A stretch of 64,000 nucleotides of DNA from Nemophila menziesii (lineage: Eukaryota > Streptophyta > Magnoliopsida > Boraginales > Hydrophyllaceae): NCBI GenBank assembly GCA_029959085.1, contig JARWIR010000017.1, positions 25,668,144 to 25,732,143 of the forward strand, read 5' to 3'. Positions within the stretch are counted from its first letter, which is position 1; the number at the start of each line of letters is the position of its first letter. The notes below the pieces were generated by a model. That model was not told the origin of the DNA and ran no database searches. It saw nothing but the letters and a program-made list of their open reading frames with translations. Shown here in pieces: positions 1 to 12,077 of this stretch. A program made the position numbers and the translations under genes.

Positions 1-2719
1 ACACCACTCACAATGAAGTTGACCAGATTTGCATACCATGGCACAAAAGCATGTTTAATAGCAAAAAGTTGTTCATCAGGAAATACCTCTTTAACCAACA
101 ATGGTTCTTTGTTCGCATTAGATCCTTCGAGCCTTGATAAATGATCAGCAACTTGATTTTCGCATCACTTTCGGTCTCGAATATCTATGTCGAATTCTTG
201 AAGTAATAGTACCCATCTAATAAGACGCGGCTTAGCGTCCTTTTTCTCCATAAGGTACCTCATAGCTGAATGGTCCGTGAATACAACAGTTTTCTTCCCA
301 ACCAGATAGGAACGAAATTTATCAAAAGCATAAACCACGGCCAACATCTCTTTCTCCGTCACTGTATAATTCATCTGGGCAGCGTTGAAAGTCTTACTTG
401 CATAAAAATCGTGTGGAAAATCTTGTCTTTCCTCTGTCCCAACACAACACCCATAGCGTGATCACTGGCATCGCACATAAGTTCAAACGGAGCTTTCCAA
501 TAAGGAGGTATAACAATAGGTGTAGAGATCAGTTTCTCTTTAATCGTAAAAAACGCTTGAAGACATTCTTCAGTGAAATTAAAAGGAGTATCCTTTTCAA
601 GTAAAGAGCAAAGCGGTTTGGCGATCTTGGAGAAATCTTTAATAAATCTTCGATAAAATCCTGCGTGACCCAAGAAACTTCTCACTCCTTTAACAGAAAC
701 TGGAGGTGGTAGTGTTTTGATAACTTCAATTTTAGCACGATCAACCTCCATCCCTGCCTTCGAAACTTTATGTCCCAGCACAATTCCCTCTTGAACCATG
801 AAGTGGCATTTTTCCCAATTAAGCACAAGATCTTTTTCTCTACATCTCACAAGGACTTTCTCAAGATTATTCAAACAATCATAAAAACTATCTCCAAACA
901 CCGAAAAATCATCCATAAAAACCTCCAAATATTTATCAATCATGTCCCAAAATATAGCCATCATGCACCTCTGGAACGTGGCAGGTGCATTGCGTAAACC
1001 AAACGACATTATTCTATAAGCAAAAGTACCAAACGGACATGTAAAATTTGTTTTGTGTTGATCGAGGGGATCTACACAAATCTGATTATAACCCGAATAT
1101 CCGTCAAGAAAACAATAATATTCTCTCCCTGCAAGTTTGTCTAGCATCTGATTAATGAATGGTAGCGGGAAGTGATATTTCTTTGTTGCTTTGTTCAGTC
1201 TTCGGTAATCCATGCACACTCGCCACCCCACAACTGGTCTTGATGGTATGGCTTTGCCTTGATCATTAAGGATGGTTGTTATACCTCCTTTCTTCGGAAC
1301 ACATTGCACTGGACTAACCCAATCACTACTAGCAATCAGATAGATAATTCCTGCGTCTAACAACTTGATAACTTCCTTCCTCACTACTTCTTTCATAGCT
1401 GGCATGAGTCTTCTCTGTCCTTCAATAGATCGCCCACCTTCGTTCTCAAGAATGATTTTGTGTTTGCAAACGGAATGACTAATTCCCTTGATGTCGGCAA
1501 TAGTCCATCCGATTGCTTCTTTGTTTGCGCGAAGCACTTGAAGTAGCTTCTCCTCTTGAGGACCTGAAAGGTTAGCAGAAATAATAACAGGCAAAGTTTT
1601 ATTCGTACCTAGATATGCATAGCGTAGATGATCTGGAAGTGGTTTTTCTTCGAGAACAGGTGGACATATTATAGATGGTTGTTTCATTGGTTCAATGTCA
1701 CCTGGTTCTCGAAGTAGTTCTCGCACATTTGATCCTAATGCAGCAACATCTTCAGGGGGAATCTCGAGTTCCTCTGGTGATTCAAGTGCTAAGGCCTCGT
1801 CAAGATCACCATCTAAGCTTGCTTCATTGAAGACTTCTTGCGCCATTTTTCCAATGACATCTATTTTAAAGCATTCATCTTTTGACATTGGTAATTTCAT
1901 AGCCTGAAACACATTGAATCGTATCTGTTCGCCTTGTACTCTCATGATCAACTCACCATTCTTAACCTCAATTAGTGTACGCTCCGTGGCTAAGAATAGT
2001 CTACCCAAGATGATGGGGACATTCTTATCCGCGTCGTAGTCAAGAATAATAAAATCACAAGGAAAAATAAAAGAGCCAGCTTTAACTAAAACATCTTAAA
2101 TTTTACCTATTGGTCGTGAAAGGGAGCGATCCGCCATTTGTAATACCATAGACGTGGGTACTACTTCTCCAATATTAAGCTTCTCGAACAGGGATCTAGG
2201 CATAAGATTGATGCTCGCGCCTAAATCACATAATGCTTTCCTGGTCCAACTCTCTCCAATGCCGATAGGAATTGTAAAACTTCCGGGATCTTCTAGTTTT
2301 GGTGGCAACTTACTTTGACATATAGCACTGCACTCCCGAGGTAATCCAATTGTTTCCCCAGTATCTATACTTCGCTTGTTGGAGAGAATATCTTTCATGA
2401 ATTTAAGATAGTTTGGCATTCTCTTGAGAGCTTCAACAAGGGGTATGTTAACTTCCAATTTCTTCAACATGTCAACAAACTTCTTGAATTCCAGGTCATT
2501 GTCCTTCTTTCTGACACGTGAAGGGTATGGCGGTGGAGGGCGTGTATTAAGTTCCACTGGTTTTCTTGTCTGGTCAGGTGTCTCGGCTTGGACACTCTTC
2601 GGTTTAACTACCTCCTCAACTGTATCTTTGATTATTTCTTCCCCCCTCTGTTTTGGAATAGGGATTGGTTCTTGTTCTGGTTCTGGTCTTGGTGGAGGTA
2701 GTTGTTTTCCACTTCGCAA
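1..2719 (-). pseudogene. pol: Athila-type pol of element A: protease, reverse transcriptase, RNase H (3' end outside window)
   Basis: Continues in frame from gag. Protease carries DLGASINLMP (about 2205-2235), the Athila form of the aspartic protease D-T/S-G site. RT covers roughly 560-1400, with VCMDYRRLN, FLDGYSGYNQI and the catalytic box FMDDFSVFG (about 900-925). RNase H follows with [13 protein letters not shown] and the TDHSA motif (about 165-520). Breaks seen: in-frame stop at 2096-2098 in protease, a frameshift near 410 in RNase H, and an in-frame stop at about 165-167. Integrase is beyond the window. Role in the family: copying element RNA into DNA in cytoplasmic particles. The protein would be inactive as written. 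Confidence 0.9.
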
Positions 2720-3999
2720 TTCAACTGCATGGCAAGCATCATCTCTAGGAGCAATAGTATCACTTGGGAGTTGCCCTTTTGGCCGGTTTTGTAATGTACT
2801 CGCCAGATGTGATATAGTATGCTCTAGTTGCTTGATAATCTTCTCCTAGGTTCGAACTTTCTGTTGGCTATGATTCATTTTATCAGCTGCTTGCATTAAT
2901 TTAGCCATACTCGACTTCAAACTTGGGATTAATTCCTTCTTTGCCAGTTGCGTTGATTGTTTAGGTGGATCTTTCTTTGGTTCTTGACAAGCTTTTTCAA
3001 CAATGGGTGCCTTTTTCTGAATAGGTTGTGGTGGATTATAAGATTGAGGTTGGGGTTTATGATGAGTTTCTTGCTTTCTGACCCAACTCTTTTGTTGTGG
3101 AGGTTGTTGATAATTAGTGTAGCTTTCTTGAGGATAAGTATAAACATTAGAATAATAGTTATTTTGCGGAGCGGGAGCTACAGCCAAATTATTCATACAT
3201 CCTTCCCACACATGATTTCTTGATCCACAACAGGACACGAAGGAACTGCGCGTACTGTATTCACCTGAGCACTTGTTCGGGCTTGTTCTTGTAGTTCTTC
3301 GAGTTGTTTAGCCAATTCTTTAAGTTTCAGAGATTCTGAATTGTCTTCTTTTATTGCACTCTTTGGCCAACTTCTCTCGTTCTCAAGAATTCTTTCCATC
3401 CCCAACTCAGCTTCTTCAGGATCTAGCAACACAAAACCTGCGTTTCCTAATGAATCTGCTTTCTCTCTTGATTTATCATTAAGGCCTCCATAAAACAAGG
3501 TTAAATAATATTCCGGCAAGGATTTATGATAGGGACATCTCGCCTTCTTCTCTGTAAATCGTAACCATGCTTCGCCCAAACTCTCTTCGTCTTCTTGTAT
3601 AAATTGTTCAAGCTCCAACATATCTTTTAAACGTCTACTAACCGGGTAGAAACGGTCTAGGAATCTTGCTTGAAGCTTGTCCCAATCTAGAATAACATGA
3701 GGGTATTGGGTTTCATACCAATCGCTTGCACATCCGGTCAAGAAGAACTGGAACATCAGGTAATATACTTGTTCCCTAGTAACTCCCCTTACGATATAAG
3801 CATCACAGATCTGCATGAATTTCTGAATATATCGGATCGGATCTTGATGTGCAACTCCGCTGAATAATCCATGAGATGCAAATTGAGTTAGCATCCCTGG
3901 ACCAGGTTTAAATTTTGCGGCTTGGATTTCTGGAGCGCGAATTCCTCGTGGCTCCACTCTAAACTCGATGGGTAGCTCAAGTCTCCTTGGGTTCTCCAT
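2720..3999 (-). pseudogene. gag: Athila-type gag of element A
   Basis: Starts at the ATG at 3999 (MENPRRLELP), about 100 bases after the PBS; element D starts equivalently (MASPRRLDFP). The central region with FMQICDAYIVRGVTREQVYYLMFQFF and WYETQYP is the retrotransposon Gag (capsid) domain. A CCHC zinc knuckle for RNA binding lies near 3195-3240 but is split by a one-base frameshift at about 3231: the first cysteines are in the upstream frame and the His and last Cys in the downstream one. An in-frame TAG lies near 2846. The C-terminal part is rich in Gln, Pro and Lys and leads into protease without a gap. Non-functional as written. Confidence 0.88.
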
Positions 4000-4099
4000 C
4001 TGTAACTAAATCTGAAAAACAAAAACTAAAAACAAAAGCGTAAAATAGAACTAACTAAAATTAAAAACACAAGATATATGCACAAGGACTAACGTTGTA

Positions 4100-4118
4100 G
4101 TCCCCGGCAGCGGTGCCA
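4100..4118 (-). other. Primer binding site of element A (tRNA-Asp type)
   Basis: On the minus strand it reads TGGCACCGCTGCCGGGGAC, a few bases inside the 5' LTR. It is complementary to a plant tRNA-Asp 3' end with small mismatches, as in Athila elements. The G-to-A change relative to D, E and G (TGGCGCC) is shared with element B. Confidence 0.85.
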
Positions 4119-4124
4119 AAAACT

Positions 4125-5623
4125 TGGTGGGGCCTAGTGTGTGATAAAATAAGATATAATTAACGTGCAAATAACACCCTAAACTACACGGTTCTGCAAG
4201 TATACAGATCGTATGAAAGTTTTAGTTAAAAGATTAAGATTCGTTCCGCAGAGACTACAGAGGTTAGGAGAATCTTATGCAAACACCTAATGCAAATAAA
4301 TTAAAGATAGAACAACTAAACGCAAATAAAAGTAAAGACAAATAAAGATGGATTTGAGAAAATAATTAACTAAGTTAAACTAAGAATTAAAAGACAGAAA
4401 ATAAATACGCAAGAGAAGTGATATGAGAATATAGCTTAAGTTATTAGCATGTAATCCCCACTAGTTTTGCCGTTCTAAACATGTAAGGGTGAATTATGTA
4501 GTATTTCCCTAATCGGTCCCAATTCGCTATCGGTAGTTTCAAATAGGATTTACCTGTGTCAATAAGGCTTCCTAAGCAAACTTTTCCTGTAATTGGTAAA
4601 TAGTCACAAGAACTAAACCATAGTGATTATCTAGCTAGGTTGGGGTGTCAGATCATACCTAATACCAGACGTTATGTGCTAAACATGCAATTAAACACCG
4701 TTGTCAATGGTGACCTAATTACTAGATGGTAATTCTCTATGGCGGCCGTCCACAAGAACACAGAATATAAATCCAAACACATAAACAGAGAATAAAAACT
4801 ATAATTCGATTTAAAACATTAAATTCCCAAATTAGATAGATGTCAAATCAAAACTAGGGTTCATACATTAATGCTAAAACTCAAGCTAAAGAAATTTAGT
4901 TCATGAAAGAAAAGAAAGAAATTACAAATCTAAAGGTAGAAGAAGACATTGTTGATGAACAGCTCCTTCCAGACTTCTCTATTGTGTTGTAAGCTTCCTC
5001 TTGGCTTAAGGTTTCACCAAGGATGATTTAAGAGTGTTAAGAGGCTGTATTTATAGTATATAGGTTGACCTAATTCGTTTCTTGGAGATAAGGCCAAGTA
5101 GTAGACTCCAAGCCCAACTCAAATTGGTAAGGAAATAAAGATAAACACTGCTGGACCGTTTTGGGCATATCTTCTTCGTTATTGGTCGGATTGAGCTCCA
5201 TAAGATACCAAAAGAATCGTAACAGAATTATCTCTAGCCCTATGAAAGGAATCTTCCGAAATCGGCTTCCTTGTAGGAATAATTACCACGTCTTTAGGCG
5301 TGTGCTGCAGAAATTCAGATTAGGCAGCTTTTCCTTTTCCATGTTTTTAGCCTTTGTTACCTTTATCTCTAATTTCCATGTAAATCTCTTTCCATAAGTT
5401 GTTGTCTTTGACTTGGAATCTAATTAATATCCATAATTATCTTTAAAGCTTCACACTAAATAAACAATTAAACCCAATATTCTCTAAAAATATTATGTTC
5501 CTAAATCAAGACTCAAAATAGGAAAGTGCACTAAACTAAGATAAAATCAACCTATAGACTAATAAATAAGCCTAAAATGATGTCTCAGAAGTATATTTTA
5601 TTATCACAAATGAGGAGACATCA
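4125..5623 (-). repeat. 5' LTR of element A (about 1.5 kb)
   Basis: On the minus strand it starts TGATGTCTCC at 5623 and ends CCACCA at 4125. It is near-identical in layout to the LTR of C (42049-43541). A TATA box (tataaata, minus) is at 5048-5055. The first 46 bases form an inverted repeat (TGATGTCTC...GAGACATCA, 5578-5623). It carries promoter and polyadenylation functions in the family. Confidence 0.92.
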
Positions 5624-7005
5624 ATGAGTCTTTCCGAAAATGATGGTTTAGAGGCAACCACCGTCTGTGATCAAAATAAACAACTCCTTTATTAACCTGC
5701 ACGAAAGGAGTATCTTCCATGCATTTAAGACTAGCTAAGTAGCCTTGACCCAACCATCCTGAAGTGTACGATCTAGCGGGGTAATCATTCGTCGTAAACA
5801 ACAAACTAATCTTCATTACTAATTCCTCCTTCATATGTGCATTCCATGTGACTATCCCCGTGCCCCACAACGTTTCCAACTCATCTATAGCCGGACGGAG
5901 AAATACATCCATATCCTTTCCAGGTGAACGAGGACCCGGTATTAACAGAGTAAGCATGAACATGGATTCTTTCATGCATAACCAAGGCGACAAGTTGTAG
6001 ATCGTCAATATAACCGACCACATGCTGTATGAGTTGTTTTGCATGGAGAAAGGACAAAACCCATCGATCCCCAAATCAAGGCGTACATTACGTGGTTCAC
6101 TAGCAAACTCGGGATTCCTCTTGTCAAAAGTTTTCCAACTATGACCATCGACGGGATGACACAACACGTCTTCGTCGTTACTTTTTCCAGTATGGTGCCA
6201 AATCATATCTTTCGCGGTATGCCTCAAAGCATACATTCACTGTAACCAAGGTGCAATCGGAAAATAACACAGCTTCTTATGCGACACTTTCTTTCCCTTC
6301 TTCTGGTCCCACCTTGATTCTCTACAAACTGGACATTTCTCGAGATTCTTATTCTATTTATAATACAATTCATAGTCATTCAAACACACGTCGATCGTGG
6401 TGTATCCCATGCCCAAACGTTTCAAATTTCTATTGCAATCCACATAAGAATCGGGTATGTTATGAGGTTCAGGCAAAGCACGACCCAACAACTGAAGAAG
6501 TTCGATAAAAGAGGTGTTTGTTCACTTGTTCTTCACTTTTACATGCATTAGCTTTGCTATGAAATCCAAAGAACTCACCTTAGTACAACCAGTGTACAAA
6601 TCTGTCTCCATTTCCTTGAGCAACGCGCCGAAAGACCTACGACCACTTTCGTTAACATTCTCGTCACGCATCTCGGTGTCACTGGAGTTCCTTCCAATTT
6701 TAAACGTGGGTCCCAAATTATGAATTACATTACCAACTACATTATCTTCGTTTGGTTCATCCACGGGAATTACTACTTCGTCCCCGTGTTTCGTCCAAAC
6801 CTCATACGATGACCAAATATTCCACTAAAATAGATGCCCTTGAACAACGTCAATTGTAAACTTTCGATTATTAAAACAATGATTACACACAAAATATTTT
6901 ACCGGCGTGATCCACTTTTTTGCTCGCAAAATCAATAAACTGTAATATACCTGCGGTATATTCCCTCTTAACCTTATTCTTTGATTTAACCCAACGCTTG
7001 TCCAT
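5624..7005 (-). pseudogene. TNP2-type CACTA transposase, N-terminal part, degenerate
   Basis: The likely start is the ATG at 7003-7005 (MDKRWVK...), followed by a transposase-associated domain with FIDFAS and a CVCNHCFN cysteine cluster. An in-frame stop follows (near 6830), then frame changes. The best-kept part is 5624-6236: LGIDGFCPFSM, SYSMWSVILT, NLSPWLCMKESMFML, LLIPGPRSPGKDMDVFL and LETLW, the hallmark TNP2 transposase block. The frame runs straight into the LTR of element A, so the rest of the catalytic domain was cut off by that insertion. Family role: binding subterminal repeats and excising CACTA elements. Not functional here. Confidence 0.88.
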
Positions 7006-7085
7006 TATCTAAAGTAAGTTAAAGCACTAATTATTATTTCAAATTGTTTAATTTAAATACTACTTAGATCATACGAATATAAAAA

Positions 7086-7640
7086 ATTTCTTCAACCCCC
7101 CTATTTTATGAAAAATTCACTAAGGCCCCTAAAGTTTATTAAAATGTCACTTTTACCCCTAAAGTTTATTAATTGTCAATAAGACTCCTAAAGTTGTTTA
7201 AAATTTCACTTTTACCCCTACATTTTATGAAAAAATCACTACGGTACCTAAAGTTTAATAAAATTTCACTTTTACACCTAAAGTATATAAAAATCCCTAT
7301 AAGGCCCGTTAAGTTTTTAAAAATTATAGTAAGGCCCATAAAGTTTATTAAAATGTCACTTTACCCCTAAGGTTTATTAAATGTCAATGAGACACCTAAA
7401 GTTTATTAAAATTTCACTTTTACCCCTACATTTTATGAAAAAGTCACTAAGGCACATAAAGTTTAATAAAATTTCACTTTTACCCCTAAAGCATATAAAA
7501 ATCCCTCTAAGGCCTCTAAAGTTTTTAAAAATTATACTAAGGCACCTAAATATATTAAAATGTCACTTTTACCCCTAAAGTTTAAATAATACAATAAGGC
7601 ACCATAAAGTTTATTAAATTGTCATTATAGTTCCTACAAT
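7086..7640. repeat. AT-rich tandem repeat block with a 208-bp higher-order unit in the CACTA element
   Basis: Short imperfect units built on 'cacttttacccctaaagttt' and 'cactaaggcacctaaag' repeat about every 33-40 bases. A larger unit of about 208 bp is repeated: the segment containing 'cctacattttatgaaaaa' occurs near 7215 and again near 7424. All spurious reading frames here mirror each other with the same offset. It lies between the transposase start and the subterminal motif zone. Confidence 0.85.
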
Positions 7641-8130
7641 CATAATCATTTATAAAGATGCCCCTAAAAAGATCTAAATAGTTCACAAAGATCCATACAT
7701 TAATTTTCCATTAATAAAACAACACCTAAAATTATTATAACTCAATAACCAAATTAAATTAAAAGTATAACACAAAATTCAAAATAATTATTATGTAACA
7801 AAAAATGAACAATATATCACATATAAAACACTCAACACTACTAATTACACTTATATAATACAATATATAACAACAATTATACAATTTAAACAAATAAAAA
7901 AAATTTAAAATACCTATTGTACGGACAAAGTGATGGAAAAAATTGCTTGAAAATGGGACCCACAAGAGCTAGATGTATCGGAGAAGCTTCGTTATTGATG
8001 GACCCGGATTTTTTTTGTGGATTAAAGAAAAAAATTGGGAGAATTTTGGGATTTTTTTTGATTTTTTTGGGGTTTAATATCTCATTAACGGCCAACTGCC
8101 AAGTGGCTGAATTTAATACGGCAAACTCTT

Positions 8131-8411
8131 TAGCGAGGACACCAAGTTCTCGCAAAAGATACGAAACGTCGTCACAAATGATCACCTGTAGCGAGGACAT
8201 TGCTGTCGTCGCTAGAGATAGAGCCTTTTAGCGAGGACACACAACGACTAGTTTCTTTTTTTATTATTTTCGCTCGTGTAAAAAAGACACAACTTATAGG
8301 AGACGACTTTGTCCTCGCAAAAGGTTGTCCTTGCTAAAGATCCTATCTTTTATGACGACCAGCGGGTCATCGCTAAAGCTTTCGTCGCGATTGTTAATCC
8401 GCGTAATAGTG
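8131..8411. repeat. CACTA subterminal repeat zone and terminal inverted repeat
   Basis: GCGAGGAC occurs at 8133-8140, 8191-8198 and 8231-8238. The inverse form GTCCTCGC is at about 8310, with degenerate copies (gtccttgc, gtcatcgc, gtcgtcgc) up to 8390. The terminus is CACTATTACGCGG (8411 to 8399, minus). In CACTA elements such motifs bind the TNPA-type protein. Confidence 0.8.
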
Positions 8412-8929
8412 TATATATATTTTGATTTTAATTGTAATAGTTTTTCTATTATAATTTAAATGAATTTGTTTCTAATATTTTATACAATATAAATTATTTA
8501 TAATTTTTCAAGATTATTTTTTAACAAAATTAAAATTTATTACTTTATTTTTGAAAATCTTAAATTTATTAAATAAGTTTGTTGTCAAGTGTATTAAAAA
8601 AAAGGCTTAACTCATCAAACTATCAAACATAAGGCAATATAAAGTTATATTTAAAATTTATCAGCTTGTTAAAAATTATATTAAATAAGCTTGTTAGAAT
8701 TTTAAAGGAAATTTAAAAAAAAGCACATTTGACAGCTTAAGTAAACAAAATATAAGCAGTTAAACAAAAAAGTATACAAAATAAATTAAATGAAAAAGAA
8801 AAAAAAATTGCTATTAATGCTGCTAAATTAAATAAACAAAAGGAATTAAAAGAAAAAGAAAAAAATTGCTAGAATCATGTTTAAAAGACAAAATAAAATC
8901 GAATGAACCTAAAATACGGAAATGATAGG
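8412..8929. other. AT-rich spacer, nothing recognised
   Basis: Between the CACTA terminus and the LTR-like sequence of H lies about 0.5 kb of A/T runs without a convincing reading frame. It may be the decayed U5 end of the H LTR, but no alignment with the other LTRs could be made by eye. Confidence 0.5.
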
Positions 8930-9824
8930 TTGTGGAATGGTAGAGAATGATGAGACGTGGGTGTAAAACCCTTCTTTTCGCTTCTCCAGGAGCTTGAGCT
9001 CTCTGTAGATTAAATTATTTTATAATAAGTGAAGCGTTCTAAAAATAGGAGCTCAAATAGGCTTATATATTAAGTCCAAAAACGTTTTGGACCTAGTGGG
9101 CTCTCATAAGGGACTTAAAACGGCTCCAACCCATTTTTTTCTATGCTGTAAAGAGCTTCAAGTGGCGTTGGTAAATCTTCCATAACTTTGTCGTCTCAAA
9201 TTTGAATCGACTTCTGTCACCTCCCACACGATCCTGACTTCAAGCTCTTTACATATCAGAATGAATCAGGTCCATATCTATTACTGATTATTTATGGTGA
9301 CAGAAACAATATGATGATGCACTTTTCCAGTAAACGCTCAAGCTTCCAAAAGTGACTTCTATCTCTCTTTAGTCCTTGGCTTGGGTTTGGACTTCAATTA
9401 TTGACTTGTCCTCATCCTCTTGGACCCTTTTGTCAACCATGTACCTAAAACCTACACACTTAAGACACAATTATGACACAAAAACACTATAAATGAAATA
9501 TTATTCAAAAGAATGTAGAAAAGTGTAAAATGGCAAATATTAGTAAGAATTCCTCACTTAGGTCTAGTAAACCATCAAAAATATGTCTCGTGAGTGGATT
9601 AATCTATCACAAAAGAGGAGCCAGCATGACTGAAATACTAGGCGCAAAGATTTCTCCGGCAAACACTCAAACCTCCCAAAGTGACTCTAAGCTTATATTC
9701 CGCTTTGACTTGGGTTTTATCTTGACTTTTTAATTTCTTATTCTCATATTGGAACCTTGTATCAAATATGTACCTAAAATATACACAATTAACACACATT
9801 TAAGACACAAAATCTTTAAGGATG
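8930..9824 (-). repeat. Decayed Athila-like LTR of element H with an internal partial duplication
   Basis: On the minus strand this segment has the order seen in the other LTRs: 'gtgtaggttttaggtac', a TATA-like stretch (minus aatatataagcc, near 9063-9074), then 'agagctcaagctcctggagaagc', resembling the leader of E ('agagctggagaaagtc'). The block at 9330-9485 is repeated, diverged, at about 9655-9820 (shared 'caaagtgac', 'gacttgggttt', 'atgtacctaaaa', 'ttaagacaca'). The boundaries are uncertain. Confidence 0.5.
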
Positions 9825-10396
9825 TAATTTAGGCTTAGGGTAGGTGTGATACGTATATTTGGATAATTTAGAGTGATATTTTCGCTCTCTTCTCACTAGC
9901 CATCAAAAGTCGCCCTAGAGCTTGAGTTACACTCAAATTTTTTCTCACTCAAACCAATTGATGCAACTATTCGCATCCCCAATAATCCCAAATGAAACTC
10001 TTTTATGATCAACTAAAGAACTCCTACTTTGCTGGTCCAAGATGTATATATTTTTCTTTTGTAAGTGTCAGTGACTCTCTTTTTTATGTGAAAAACCATG
10101 CCACTATGTTTTTCTTTTCTTTCTCAAATATATATACATATATTTATATTCCAATCTTATTCTGTTTTCCCCGGAAAAGGGTTACAATATATGTACCAAG
10201 TGATCACGAAGCTTAATTACAAAGCACAAACTCACCAGATGATAATTTCCATAAAACCACCAACCCGAACTCAAGCTCTAAACGAGTGTCAAAGTATCAC
10301 GATTCAACTGTGGGTCATATGGTAAAGTCCTTGAAATCTAAGGGATAAGACTTGTAGTGTGGCTAAATAAAAAGGCTTAGAAAGGCAAAGAGGGGG
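9825..10396 (-). mobile_element. Old Athila element H, 3' noncoding part (left of the E insertion)
   Basis: It aligns clearly with the 3' region of C (about 43930-44520): shared 'ctctcctcactagccatcaa', 'ccctagagcttgag', 'gggttacaat', 'gaactcaagctctaaacgag' and 'aaaggcttagaaaggc'. E inserted at 10397, duplicating GGGGG (10392-10396), and H resumes at 58240 after the second GGGGG. About 385 bp between this block and the expected polypurine tract is missing. Confidence 0.78.
10392..10396. other. Target site duplication of element E (left), GGGGG
   Basis: It is immediately before the E 5' LTR. The identical GGGGG follows the 3' LTR at 58235-58239, and H sequence flanks both sides. Confidence 0.85.
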
Positions 10397-11938
10397 TGAT
10401 GTCTCCCTTTATTTCTGAATATTAGCCCTTATGAGACATCATTTAAGGTGATTAATAGACTTATTTGATAGACTTTTAAGCTTATTTAGTTATATTGCAT
10501 TTTATCCCCTATTGTATTATTTGCGTTTTAGAGCTTTTGTGCGTTAATTTCTTTGTTTTTAGTGTAAAGTTCTTAGGTCCATGGATGTTATGGAGCACCA
10601 AAACATGGAGGAGAAGTGGGAATTAAAGTCTTAGATCGAGCAGAGAAGTCAAAGGAAAGAAGAGATGATCCAAAGAATTGACTAGAGGAGAGGAAATATG
10701 GAAAGCTGTTACAAATCGCTCTTTTTGATCCACTTAGCCACTGATTCAGCCTTGGAGTTAGGAAGATTTTGCGACTAGAATCAGGTGATTTGGAGTTGAG
10801 ACGCAAAAGTTACGACCGTTTTACTAACAGCTGCACATCAGTTACGGGATTTCTATTTGGACTTGGGCTTTTATTCATTTAACCTATTTCCTTTAAGTAA
10901 AAAGCCCAATCCGAAATTCCAATATAAATAGGCATTTAGACTTTATTTTTAGATATACTTCATGATACACTTCATATTTTTACAAAAGAAAGTCAAGAGC
11001 AGAGAGGAGAGAAGACAACTAGAGCTGGAGAAAGTCATTTCTTCCATCAACAACCCATTCCAACCCTTCAATTAGGTTCTCTATTTTATATCTATAGTTG
11101 AATATGAATACTCTTTATTTTGTTTCAGTAATTTCTAGTTTTAATATGAGCTAATTTCATTTGTACTTGAGAATCACATTTATGGGTTGAGCCTTAATTT
11201 GTTTAATTAATGTTTTTGAATTTGGGATTGAAAGATTTAATTTGACTCAGGTATTGTGTATTGCCTATTATTTCACACTTATTTGGTACTTTTAATCTTA
11301 TCAATTATAACTAGGTTATAGTAATTAGGCTATTCAATTAAGTGGCAAAGTGATCACCTTGACGGGGGTTTAATTACGGACATAGGTAATAGACGCGAGG
11401 CATTCATCATTGATCCTGACGGGCTTGACTAACTTTGCAGCCAATTGGGTAAAATACTTAAACATTCAAAGGTAGCTTATCATCACCCTTACGGGGTTTG
11501 TAATACCCTAGGATAGCTCCTAAGTCCACCTTGACGGGGGTTAGGAGATACTATAATCCCGACTAATACAAAATACCAATTAATCCCTTAAACAAAAGCA
11601 TTGATTGAATAGATTTAGGTGAAACCCTTGCGAGACTCAAGTACCCTTTCTCATATTGCGTCCATACTTATTGCTTTTTAATATTTTTTCTGTTAATCAT
11701 TTTTGTACTTTACTTTCATTGCGTCCTTAGTTTACAAACAAAACCAAACAAACATTTTAACATTTTATTTTTCTGTCATAACAATTATCTCCACTTATTT
11801 GATTAACACCATAAGTCATATCCATTCGTCCCTGAGATCGAAAACCCGTTTATCAGATATTACTTGGACGACCCGTACACTTGAGGTCTGTGTCCCTTCT
11901 TTTTAGGGGAGTGATTTATCACACACCAGGAGACACCA
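10397..11938 (+). repeat. 5' LTR of element E
   Basis: Starts TGATGTCTCC and ends GGAGACACCA, 1542 bp. The opening inverted repeat pairs with TGAGACATCA at 10432-10441. TATA box tataaata is at 10923-10930. Four CCTTGACGGGG-like motifs lie downstream (near 11357, 11415, 11486, 11524). It pairs with the 3' LTR at 55654-58234. Confidence 0.93.
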
Positions 11939-11944
11939 AGTTTT

Positions 11945-11963
11945 TGGCGCCGCTGCCGGGGAC
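11945..11963 (+). other. Primer binding site of element E (tRNA-Asp type)
   Basis: TGGCGCCGCTGCCGGGGAC, six bases after the LTR end; the same site occurs in D. Confidence 0.88.
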
Positions 11964-12077
11964 GGTAGCGTGTGACCACGGTGTTATCCGTAAGTGATTT
12001 AGTTGTTATTTTATTTTATTTTTCAGTTTTACGGTTTTCCTTTGTTTTGTTTTTATCAGGTTTTACAGGTTTGGTGT

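Larger units (their letters stand above)
1..5623 (-). mobile_element. Athila-type Ty3/gypsy retrotransposon A (5' part; runs off the window)
   Basis: Read on the minus strand, the order is 5' LTR (5623-4125), tRNA-Asp-type PBS, gag, protease, RT and RNase H up to the window edge; integrase, third ORF and 3' LTR would lie left of base 1. It belongs to the same family as C and D: base 1 aligns with about 47710 in C. The element splits a CACTA transposase at 5623/5624. The right flank is ATGAG; the matching target duplication is outside the window. Stops and frameshifts in gag and pol make it non-autonomous. Confidence 0.93.
5624..8411 (-). mobile_element. CACTA (En/Spm) DNA transposon, 5' part, split by element A
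   Basis: On the minus strand the element begins CACTATTACGCGG at 8411. It continues through a subterminal zone with repeated GCGAGGAC/GTCCTCGC motifs (8131-8411), an AT-rich repeat block (about 7086-7640) and a TNP2-type transposase gene. Element A interrupts it at 5624 and the remainder is left of the window. The CACTA terminus, subterminal repeats and TNP2 homology agree. The flank is TAT; the partner 3-bp duplication is not visible. Confidence 0.88.

Noticed and set aside
2424..2849. 141-codon frame on the plus strand
   Set aside because: Antisense shadow of the A-element gag/protease linker, whose sense frame matches G, B and E.
7173..7578. Two similar small ORFs suggesting a duplicated peptide gene
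   Set aside because: They are frames through the 208-bp repeat of the CACTA element; composition is that of the AT-rich repeat.
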